Positions 1 to 5,791 of a DNA stretch of 8,573 nt are shown piece after piece (the first letter of the stretch is position 1; the number at the start of each line of letters is the position of its first letter). The stretch comes from JAMBLL01 sp964387145. Lineage in GTDB: Bacteria > Actinomycetota > Acidimicrobiia > Spongiisociales > UBA5794. Location: NCBI GenBank assembly GCA_964387145.1, contig CAYLVM010000106.1, forward strand, positions 1-8,573, given 5' to 3'. Under the pieces are notes generated by a model. That model was not told the DNA's origin, did no database searches, and saw only the letters and a list, made by a program, of their open reading frames with translations. The position numbers and the translations under genes were made by a program.

Positions 1-353
1 TCGGCCCCGCAGGCGAAGGCAAGGACCCAGGCAACGACGCCAACTGCAACTTCGACGACGAATGGGCAACGGATGCCGACACGCGTGAAGACGACAACAC
101 CGCAACCGGTGAGAACAGTCTGCTCGGCGTGTGGTCACACTCGAACCCGACCGCTGACGCACCTGGCGTCTGGTACTTCGAGATCTCCCGCCCACTCCAG
201 ACCGGAGACGAACAGGACGTCCAGTTCACCGTTGGCGAGTCCACCGACCTAGCCATCGCGTACTGGGACCCCGACTTCGGGCCAGACGGCTGGGAAGACG
301 ACACCCACGTCCAATCCGCAAACCAGGAATGGATCGAAGTCAACCTCGGGTAG
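1..353 (+). CDS. C-terminal part of an EB_dh-type haem-binding respiratory protein (5' end outside window)
   Basis: The reading frame is open from the left edge (first full codon at 3) to TAG at 351-353, giving about 116 residues of a longer protein. The pattern W-Y-F-E-I-S-R-P-L-x-T-G-D, then D-V-Q-F, then a short hydrophobic A-I-A-Y-W-D strand is characteristic of the cytochrome c-552/DMSO-reductase-like haem-binding domain (EB_dh, Pfam family), found in the gamma subunits of ethylbenzene, dimethylsulfide and selenate/chlorate-type molybdoenzymes and in some membrane cytochromes. Such domains hold one haem b outside the cytoplasm and pass electrons on. The segment before it is very acidic and contains a single Cys. 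The haem ligands cannot be assigned from this fragment. Its position ahead of Fe-S, NrfD and cytochrome c genes supports a respiratory role. The family call is good; which enzyme it belongs to is unknown. Confidence 0.72.
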   Translation, partial: GPAGEGKDPGNDANCNFDDEWATDADTREDDNTATGENSLLGVWSHSNPTADAPGVWYFEISRPLQTGDEQDVQFTVGESTDLAIAYWDPDFGPDGWEDDTHVQSANQEWIEVNLG

Positions 354-384
354 TGCCTTCGGCATGACCGAACACCTCTCCTCG

Positions 385-421
385 CCTGTTCGGGAGATGC
401 GTCGAGCATCTCCCGAACAGG
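385..421 (+). promoter_or_regulatory. Perfect 16-bp-stem hairpin between the haem-protein and Fe-S genes
   Basis: CCTGTTCGGGAGATGC (385-400), loop GTCGA (401-405), GCATCTCCCGAACAGG (406-421): all sixteen pairs are canonical. It starts 31 nt after the upstream stop codon and ends 52 nt before the Fe-S gene start. No T-tract follows, so it is not a textbook intrinsic terminator. It could be an attenuator or partial terminator, an mRNA-stabilising or processing structure that sets subunit ratio, or a long operator palindrome. No convincing -10 box lies between it and the Fe-S gene, which favours read-through transcription from upstream. The rest of the 354-473 gap shows only a weak 4-bp hairpin (354-364) and the Fe-S gene ribosome binding site. 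Confidence 0.75.
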
Positions 422-462
422 AAGGGAGTCACCCAGGGATCCGCACGGCGGCCTCGAGACAC

Positions 463-467
463 AGGAG
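463..467 (+). promoter_or_regulatory. Ribosome binding site fixing the GTG start of the Fe-S gene
   Basis: AGGAG at 463-467 is followed by a 6-nt spacer and GTG at 474. It supports this start over later in-frame ATG codons, which would remove the twin-arginine motif. Confidence 0.7.
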
Positions 468-473
468 CGACGC

Positions 474-1460
474 GTGAGAAAGAACCAGAAAGAAAGCAAG
501 AAACCCGCAGCAGCTCCGGACGACGCGCCGATCTCCTTCGATGCACTCGACCGCAGGGGGGCGCTCAGATTCCTTGGCATGGGTGCCCTTGGAGCCGTGC
601 CGCTCCTGGCGTCCGCCAAGGTGATGGACGGACTCGTTCGCGAGGTCGTATTGGGTCAGGAGCCCAACATCGTGGCCTCCGGCCCCGGGAACCCCGCACC
701 CGCGACGACGAAGTCCGGCCGCATCCGCCAGTGGACGATGATCATCGACCTGAAGAACTGTGACGGATGTCAGAGCCAGGGAACCCCGCCCCAGTGCACC
801 ACCGCCTGTATCGAGGGACACCTCGCCCCGCAACCGATGGAGTGGATCCAGATCTATGAGGCGGAGCTTGCAGGCGGAGGAACTCAGTTCATCCCGACAC
901 CGTGCCAGCAATGTGAGAACCCACCGTGTGTGAAGGTTTGTCCTGTAGGAGCGACCTTCCCTACACCGGAAGGTACCGTCCTGATCGACCAGCGGCGGTG
1001 TATCGGCTGCCGCATCTGCATGGCAGCGTGTCCGTACGATCGACGATTCTTCAACTGGGGCGAACCGCCGGTACCTCCGGAAGCCGCACTTGCGGACTAC
1101 AACCCGGACGTTCAGGTCCCGGCGCAGCGTGGGACGGTCATGAAGTGCGACTTCTGCCCGGACATGGCCAGGGACGGCACCCTGCCGTTCTGCGTCCAGG
1201 CCTGCCCGAACGACGCCATCTGGTACGGAGACCTCGAAGAGGACATCGCAACCAACGGCCGCACCATCGTCAAGGCGTCCAAGCTCATGGAAGAGAACTC
1301 GGCATATCGACTGAAGGAACATCTGGGTACCAAACCCCGCGTGTACTACCTCCCAGGCCACGGAGAGGCCGTCGGCCGCGACGCCAGGAAAGAGGGTCGC
1401 ATGCCGACCGAATGGCCGTGGATCGAACGCACTGAAGGAGCGGTCACATGGACACGCTGA
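474..1460 (+). CDS. Tat-exported four-cluster [4Fe-4S] electron-transfer subunit (PsrB/DmsB/DsrO-like)
   Basis: This 328-residue protein starts at GTG. A twin-arginine stretch (D-R-R-G-A-L-R-F-L-G, R27-R28) and hydrophobic segment about 32-48 indicate Tat export, so it works on the outer face of the membrane. Sixteen cysteines form four cluster motifs: C96/C99/C108/C112, C144/C147/C152/C156, C176/C179/C182/C186 and C225/C228/C240/C244. This is the layout of Fe-S subunits such as PsrB, DmsB, TtrB and DsrO, which wire a catalytic or haem subunit to an NrfD-type membrane partner. All sixteen ligands are present. The canonical Phe of the Tat motif is replaced (R-R-G-A-L), which is a mild deviation. 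The long N-terminal region before RR is Lys/Ala/Pro-rich. The last 13 nt overlap the NrfD gene, implying coupled translation and a 1:1 complex. The family is secure; the substrate of the whole complex is not known. Confidence 0.93.
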   Translation: MRKNQKESKKPAAAPDDAPISFDALDRRGALRFLGMGALGAVPLLASAKVMDGLVREVVLGQEPNIVASGPGNPAPATTKSGRIRQWTMIIDLKNCDGCQSQGTPPQCTTACIEGHLAPQPMEWIQIYEAELAGGGTQFIPTPCQQCENPPCVKVCPVGATFPTPEGTVLIDQRRCIGCRICMAACPYDRRFFNWGEPPVPPEAALADYNPDVQVPAQRGTVMKCDFCPDMARDGTLPFCVQACPNDAIWYGDLEEDIATNGRTIVKASKLMEENSAYRLKEHLGTKPRVYYLPGHGEAVGRDARKEGRMPTEWPWIERTEGAVTWTR

Positions 1461-2860
1461 CCACCTGGCGCGAGAGGCTCATCTCGAAGACCACCAATCC
1501 AACGCTGCACACGACCTATCGGTACTGGATCTGGTTGAGCTTCCTGATCGTCATCGTTGGCAACGGCATATACCAGTACTCGAAGCAGTGGCAGTCAGGC
1601 CTCGTGGTCACCGGTATGCGAGATCGCATCTCGTGGGGCCTCTACATCACAGCGTTCGTGTTCTTCATAGGAATCAGCCACGCGGGGACCTTGATCTCTG
1701 CCATCCTGAGGGCCTCGAAGGCCAGCTGGCGTGCTCCCGTGACGAGGATCGCCGAGTTCATCACGGCCGTCGCTCTCCTCGTCGGGGCATCGTTCGTCCT
1801 GATCGACATGGGCCGACCGGAGCGGATCTTCAACGTTTACCTGTTCGGCAGGTGGCAGTCCCCGATCATGTGGGACGTCATGGCGATCACAACGTATCTC
1901 ACGGCAAGCGTCGTCTATCTCTACGCCCCGATGATCCCGGACCTCGCTCTCTTCAGAGACCGACTCTCCGGCAAGGTCGGGAGGGTCCGTAGGTTCATCT
2001 ACGAGACACTCGCTATCGACTGGGTCGGCACACCGAAGCAGTTCAAGCTCCTCGGCAAGGCCATCGGGATCATGATGCTCATCATCATCCCGATCGCCGT
2101 ATCCGTACATACGGTCGTGTCCTGGATCTTCTCCATGACGCTGCGCTCGGGATGGAACAGCAGCATCTTCGGTGTCCTCTTCGTTGCCGGAGCCATCTTC
2201 AGCGGCGTGGCAACCTTGATCCTGGTCATGGCTGTGCTGCGACGGGTCTACCACTGGGAGGAGTACCTCACCCAGAAACACTTCCTGTACCTCGGCTATC
2301 TGCTTGCGGCATTCGGTGCGTTCATGGTCTATGTGAACATCAACGAGTACCTCACAGAAGGGTTCAAGCTCGAGGAGGCCGGAGAGTTCGCGTTCCGACA
2401 GCTCTTCATCGAAGACTTCGCCGTCATGTTCTGGTTCTACATCATCGGGGGTCTCATCGGCCCCGTCGTGTTGATGCTGATTCCAAAGACTCGCACGATC
2501 GCAGGTGTCGTCGCGGCAGCGATCCTCGTCGACATAGCCATGTTCTTCGAGCGCTACTTCATCGTCGTGACCGGGCTGCGTGTACCGCTCATGCCGTACG
2601 AGGCTTCCAGCTACATGCCGACGTTCGTGGAGTGGTCGATATTCATCGCCGGTCTCGCGTTCTTCTGCCTCCTGATCACGGTCGCCATCAAGATCTTCCC
2701 GATGTTCGCCGTCTGGGAGATGACAGAGGAGCACGAGGCAGCAGTCGCCCGTGGCACAGCTGAGGAGCGTTTCGAGGCCGCATCCCACAACGTGGGCCAG
2801 GCCTCTCACGGAGGCAACCCGATCGACCAGGGATCTCCATCGGAAGGAGGTGCATCGTGA
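1448..2860 (+). CDS. NrfD/PsrC/ActC-type quinone-interacting membrane subunit
   Basis: This 470-residue integral membrane protein has about ten predicted helices (roughly 26-44, 62-84, 103-121, 138-162, 205-229, 238-263, 279-300, 324-346, 351-377 and 394-418). Motifs W-G-L-Y-I-T-A-F-V-F-F-I-G-I-S-H-A-G-T-L-I-S (63-84), D-M-G-R-P-E-R (120-126), S-P-I-M-W-D (138-143) and S-V-H-T-V-V-S-W (219-226) are those of the polysulfide-reductase NrfD family, and resemble ActC of alternative complex III in particular. Family members bind (mena)quinol near the outer face and exchange electrons with a bound Fe-S subunit. H78 and H221 are candidate functional residues by motif. Residues 425-470 form a polar, Gly/Ser-rich tail, probably cytoplasmic. 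GAAGGAG (1434-1440) lies 7 nt before the ATG. The gene overlaps both neighbours. The family call is strong; the direction of electron flow (quinol oxidation or quinone reduction) cannot be decided. Confidence 0.92.
   Translation: MDTLTTWRERLISKTTNPTLHTTYRYWIWLSFLIVIVGNGIYQYSKQWQSGLVVTGMRDRISWGLYITAFVFFIGISHAGTLISAILRASKASWRAPVTRIAEFITAVALLVGASFVLIDMGRPERIFNVYLFGRWQSPIMWDVMAITTYLTASVVYLYAPMIPDLALFRDRLSGKVGRVRRFIYETLAIDWVGTPKQFKLLGKAIGIMMLIIIPIAVSVHTVVSWIFSMTLRSGWNSSIFGVLFVAGAIFSGVATLILVMAVLRRVYHWEEYLTQKHFLYLGYLLAAFGAFMVYVNINEYLTEGFKLEEAGEFAFRQLFIEDFAVMFWFYIIGGLIGPVVLMLIPKTRTIAGVVAAAILVDIAMFFERYFIVVTGLRVPLMPYEASSYMPTFVEWSIFIAGLAFFCLLITVAIKIFPMFAVWEMTEEHEAAVARGTAEERFEAASHNVGQASHGGNPIDQGSPSEGGAS
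2845..2851 (+). promoter_or_regulatory. Strong ribosome binding site for the GTG-started cytochrome c gene
   Basis: AGGAGGT is a full anti-16S match, 5 nt before GTG at 2857. The start shares GTGA with the NrfD stop codon, so it decides this start and implies translational coupling. Confidence 0.85.
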
Positions 2861-3867
2861 TCGTCCGCAACATCGTGCGCACGACACGCATCGTCGCCGC
2901 AGCATTTGCCGCCACGATGGTGCTGATCGTTGCCCAACCGGCTCTAGCCGGCGGAGTAGAGATCGCCGTAGGCGCACCCGACACGGTCACCGTTGGCCAG
3001 GATGTCGAGATCAAGGCCGTACTCAGCCAGGACGGTGCTCCGCTCGCGGATGCCGAAGTCGCGGTCACGTACCAGGCGAGTTTGGGAGGTGAATCCAGCC
3101 GAGTACAGATCGCATCTGCAACGACAGACGAGACGGGGACCGCTGTGATGATCTTCCAGCAGCGGGCAGATGACAACGGCGAGATGCAGGTTGTCTACCT
3201 TGGTCCAGATACCGAACCTGTCGAGCCGTACGTGTTCACGATCAACGTTGCACCCGGTGGGGAACAGCTCTACACGAACCAGTCCGGTGTGCGGATCCCG
3301 TTCCTGAACGGAACACTCGTGATCCTCGTGATCTCGGGAGTGTGGGTCCTCATCGCAACGGCGGCGATCTACATCGTCCGCGTCGGGAACGCAGGGCACA
3401 TTGCTGAGACGACAGCCGAGGGGCAGGATGGATCCGCGTGGATCAGCGTGCTTCTTGCAGCCGTCGCTGTGATCACCGCGATCGGGATGGTGATCGTGTT
3501 CGTGAGGGCGCCGGTGGCCAACACGCACATCACCGACCCTCACAGCTACACAAGGACACCGATCGCATACATCGATACGGCCTTCCCCAATGTCGGGTTC
3601 GGGCTCGAGGACGAGTCCGCGGCGAACACCGGCGATGCCGTAGCGGACGGCAGTCTCCTGTATTTCAAGTATGGGTGTACCGCCTGTCACGGGCTCAACG
3701 GCCAGGGCGCCACTGTGGGTCCCGAGCTCGCTGGAGAGATCGGATCGTTCGGAAACTTCGCCGAGGATGTGCGTGAGGGGCCAAAGGGGATGCCCGCCTA
3801 CAGTGAGGCTTCGATCTCCGATGAGAACCTCCAGAAGATCCACGCCTTCTTGAAGGACGGCGACTAA
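2857..3867 (+). CDS. Membrane-anchored monohaem cytochrome c with N-terminal Ig-like domain
   Basis: This 336-residue protein has four visible parts. Residues 1-31 are a Sec signal peptide ending A-L-A. Residues about 34-132 are a beta-rich, bacterial Ig-like/carboxypeptidase-regulatory-like domain (T-V-T-V-G-Q-D-V-E-I-K, then a G-A-P-L-A-D-A-E-V-A-V-T-Y strand pair, then T-D-E-T-G-T-A). Two membrane helices follow at about 152-175 and 195-216, joined by a short cytoplasmic loop. Residues about 262-336 are a class I cytochrome c domain with haem-attachment motif C274-T-A-C277-H278 and likely axial ligand M312 in K-G-M-P-A-Y. Both soluble domains should therefore face outward. It begins within the NrfD stop (GTGA), so it belongs to the same complex, probably as electron entry or exit to a soluble cytochrome or terminal oxidase. 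The combination is unusual compared with ActE-type single-domain cytochromes. The cytochrome assignment is certain; the Ig-like call rests on strand pattern only. Confidence 0.9.
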   Translation: MIVRNIVRTTRIVAAAFAATMVLIVAQPALAGGVEIAVGAPDTVTVGQDVEIKAVLSQDGAPLADAEVAVTYQASLGGESSRVQIASATTDETGTAVMIFQQRADDNGEMQVVYLGPDTEPVEPYVFTINVAPGGEQLYTNQSGVRIPFLNGTLVILVISGVWVLIATAAIYIVRVGNAGHIAETTAEGQDGSAWISVLLAAVAVITAIGMVIVFVRAPVANTHITDPHSYTRTPIAYIDTAFPNVGFGLEDESAANTGDAVADGSLLYFKYGCTACHGLNGQGATVGPELAGEIGSFGNFAEDVREGPKGMPAYSEASISDENLQKIHAFLKDGD

Positions 3868-5006
3868 CGCTTCGTACCAGATGCACCGGTGAGAGGGATC
3901 TGCGCATTGACGGAGGTCCCTCTTCCGTGGTTGGACTCGATCGTGAGCTCGCCACCGGCTCTCATCGTCCTCGTCCGCATGTTGGTGAGACCGAGACCCC
4001 ACGGCGCGCTACCGACATCGAATCCATGACCGTTGTCCTCGATCGTCAAGAGCAGGGATCGTTCGCCGACGGACAGAGACACGGCGATCGCCGTTGCACC
4101 TGAATGTCGTAGCCCGTTCGACACGGACTCTCTGACAATCTGGAGAACATCGTCGATGATCCCCACATCGAGCTCCGGAACACTCCCCCTCACACTGACC
4201 GACACGGGCACCTCGTACGGCCTTCCGAGGCGCTCGACGAGCTCGGCAACCTCTTCTGCGAGCGACCCTCGTCTCGGCAGGTCACCGTGAAGGTCGTAGA
4301 TCAAACGCCGCAACTCGGCGATCGCAGCGTCGATCGCGACCGATGCGTTGTCGAGTGCCTCGCGCAACTCAGGATCGTCCGAGGAGGCGAACGCACGAGA
4401 CTGGAGACCGAGACCCACAGCGAACAGGCTCTGGATGATCGAGTCGTGCACGTCGCGGGCGATGCGGTCACGGTCCTCTCGCACGGCACGTTCCTGGAGC
4501 TCTTCGGTCATCCGAATCGAATCGATACCCGTTCCGGCGAGAACGGCGAGTGCCCTCATCGCGATCTCATCCTCTTCATCGAATCCGCCAGGCTTCTCCG
4601 TGACGTAGAGGTTGCCGAAGATCTTGTCCCTGGCCTTGACCGGTACGCCGAGAAAGGACGACATGTTCGGATGACCGCTCGGCATCCCGGTATAGCCGTC
4701 GTGGGCGGTGATGTCGTCGACACGCACGATCGACCCGTGACGGCTGATGTCACCGAGCACCCCACGACCGACCGGTGGGTTTCCAATGTGCTCGATATCG
4801 AGATCCGTTGCACCCCTGTGGTGAAACTCGATGATCTTGCCATGCTCATCCACCACCCCGAGAGCACCGTAGCGAGCACCGGTCAACTCCACTGCGGCAT
4901 CGATCGTCGAATCGAGGAGCGACTGCACGTCGACCTGCTCGACGATCGCTGACGCGCGCTTGATCAGGAGTAGGAGATCGTCGCGTCCCTGTCTTCGCTC
5001 AACCAT
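3864..5006 (-). CDS. Soluble GAF-domain sensor histidine kinase, DevS/DosS-like
   Basis: The protein has 380 residues if started at ATG 5006; GTG at 5015 would add three residues but has no ribosome site. The ATG is preferred because a TATCGT -10 box lies 7 nt upstream (leaderless). Order: one GAF domain about 25-160, HisKA_3 dimerisation/phosphoacceptor about 175-242 (R-D-V-H187-D-S-I-I-Q192, including the D-x-x-x-Q phosphatase motif), HATPase about 282-373 with N-box E293...N297, G1 box D324-N-G-H-G328 and G2 G337-L-G339. No transmembrane segment is visible, so it senses an intracellular signal. The GAF region (G-R-G-V-L-G, H112-P-N-M-S-S-F-L-G-V-P-V, F-G-N-L-Y-V-T-E-K) closely follows the DosS GAF pattern, where a histidine in the His-Pro region binds haem. 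Haem binding here is inference. Mycobacterial DosS has two GAF domains; this has one. The gene is divergent from its cognate regulator. Confidence 0.9.
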   Translation of the reverse strand: MVERRQGRDDLLLLIKRASAIVEQVDVQSLLDSTIDAAVELTGARYGALGVVDEHGKIIEFHHRGATDLDIEHIGNPPVGRGVLGDISRHGSIVRVDDITAHDGYTGMPSGHPNMSSFLGVPVKARDKIFGNLYVTEKPGGFDEEDEIAMRALAVLAGTGIDSIRMTEELQERAVREDRDRIARDVHDSIIQSLFAVGLGLQSRAFASSDDPELREALDNASVAIDAAIAELRRLIYDLHGDLPRRGSLAEEVAELVERLGRPYEVPVSVSVRGSVPELDVGIIDDVLQIVRESVSNGLRHSGATAIAVSLSVGERSLLLTIEDNGHGFDVGSAPWGLGLTNMRTRTMRAGGELTIESNHGRGTSVNAQIPLTGASGTKR

Positions 5007-5013
5007 GCCCTTC

Positions 5014-5019
5014 ACGATA
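5014..5019 (-). promoter_or_regulatory. -10 box of the kinase gene (leaderless)
   Basis: Read on the minus strand, TATCGT is followed by 7 nt and then ATG at 5006. This matches the actinobacterial TAnnnT box with the transcript starting at the start codon. No good -35 is seen. The adjacent GAAGGG would sit only one base from the ATG, too close for a ribosome site. The inverted repeat GCCCT (5007-5011)/AGGGC (5019-5023) surrounds the box. Confidence 0.5.
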
Positions 5020-5056
5020 GGGCGTGCATGGGAACTGAAGCCGCACCAGATGCAGA

Positions 5057-5062
5057 TACACT
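5057..5062 (+). promoter_or_regulatory. -10 box of the response-regulator gene (leaderless)
   Basis: TACACT is followed by 6 nt and then ATG at 5069, again the leaderless spacing. The G-run just before ATG (5064-5067) is one base away and too close to act as a normal ribosome site. No convincing -35 was found. The divergent kinase and regulator promoters share only 62 bp. Confidence 0.5.
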
Positions 5063-5068
5063 TGGGGT

Positions 5069-5752
5069 ATGCAAGACCGTGTGTTCCGCATCGTGCTGGT
5101 GGACGACCACGATGTCGTTCGGGCAGGACTCAGGGCACTCTTCGATGGTGCAGACGATTTCGAAGTCGTCGGTGAGGCAGCAACGTCGGCTGAAGCCATT
5201 CGTCGGGCTGGTCTCGACAGTCCAGACGTCGTCGTTCTCGATGTTCGTCTCCCCGACGGATCCGGGATCGATGCGTGTCGCGAGATCAAGAAGCGGTGGC
5301 CTGCGACACAGGTCCTGATCCTCACGTCCTACGCCGACAACGACGCCCTACTCGAAGCCTGCGACGCAGGAGCATCCGGGTACGTTCTCAAACGAGTCGA
5401 CGCGGGCGGCCTCATCGAAGCCGTCCGCAGTGTGGCGCACGGCAACCACGCCTTTGGCGATGCGCTCGATACGGCTCTTGCATCGCGAGTTCGCTCCGGC
5501 AACCACGACGAGACCAAGCTCGACTCCTTGAGCCTCCAGGAACGACGTGTCCTCGACCTTCTCGCCGGGGGGCGAACCAACAAGCAGATCGCACAGGAGA
5601 TGTTCCTCTCGGACAAGACCGTCAAGAACTACGTCTCACACATACTCGCCAAACTCGGGATGAAGTCCCGGACGGAGGCCGCCGCCTACGCCGTATCCGT
5701 CGAGGCGGAACGCAAGATGCGGTACCCCGCAGAGGACTGGTCGGCCGACTGA
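5069..5752 (+). CDS. NarL/FixJ-family response regulator, DevR/DosR-like
   Basis: This 227-residue protein has a receiver domain at about 6-122 with the acidic pair D12-D13, phosphoacceptor D58 (V-V-V-L-D-V-R-L-P-D-G-S-G), T86 and K108. A LuxR-type helix-turn-helix lies at about 152-215. The recognition region R-T-N-K-Q-I-A-Q-E-M-F-L-S-D-K-T-V-K-N-Y-V (169-189) is nearly the mycobacterial DevR sequence, including the K-T-V-K-N residues (183-187) that contact DNA in DevR. It should be phosphorylated by the adjacent kinase and act as a transcription factor. It starts at ATG 5069. Length and all key residues are normal for the family. Target genes are unknown; the adjacent respiratory operon is an attractive but unproven candidate. 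Gene names devR/dosR are not assigned because orthology was not tested. Confidence 0.93.
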   Translation: MQDRVFRIVLVDDHDVVRAGLRALFDGADDFEVVGEAATSAEAIRRAGLDSPDVVVLDVRLPDGSGIDACREIKKRWPATQVLILTSYADNDALLEACDAGASGYVLKRVDAGGLIEAVRSVAHGNHAFGDALDTALASRVRSGNHDETKLDSLSLQERRVLDLLAGGRTNKQIAQEMFLSDKTVKNYVSHILAKLGMKSRTEAAAYAVSVEAERKMRYPAEDWSAD

Positions 5753-5760
5753 TCGACACC

Positions 5761-5780
5761 GCCGGCCCTCCGGGCACGGC
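5761..5780. terminator. GC-rich hairpin between convergent genes (possible bidirectional terminator)
   Basis: GCCG-GCCC (5761-5768), loop TCC, GGGC-A-CGGC (5772-5780): an 8-bp stem with a one-base bulge. It sits in the 39-bp gap between the stop codons of the response regulator and the decarboxylase gene. There is no T-tract on either strand, so this is only a plausible terminator of the type seen in GC-rich genomes. Confidence 0.45.
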
Positions 5781-5791
5781 GAACGTTGGCG

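Noticed and set aside
429..1361. 310-codon open frame on the minus strand opposite the Fe-S gene
   Set aside because: Antisense shadow: no domain or start signal, and the plus strand has all sixteen cluster cysteines.
1595..2977. 460-codon open frame on the minus strand opposite the NrfD gene
   Set aside because: It is rich in Arg/Asp/Glu/His, as expected of an antisense shadow of a GC-rich gene, has no recognisable domain, and lies opposite a clear ten-helix membrane protein.
2944..4002. 352-codon minus-strand open frame opposite the cytochrome gene
   Set aside because: Low-complexity Arg/Asp/His composition, and it conflicts with both the cytochrome c and kinase genes.
5041..5043. -35 boxes for the divergent kinase/regulator promoters
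   Set aside because: At 16-18 bp from either -10 box no sequence resembles TTGACA, so none is annotated.
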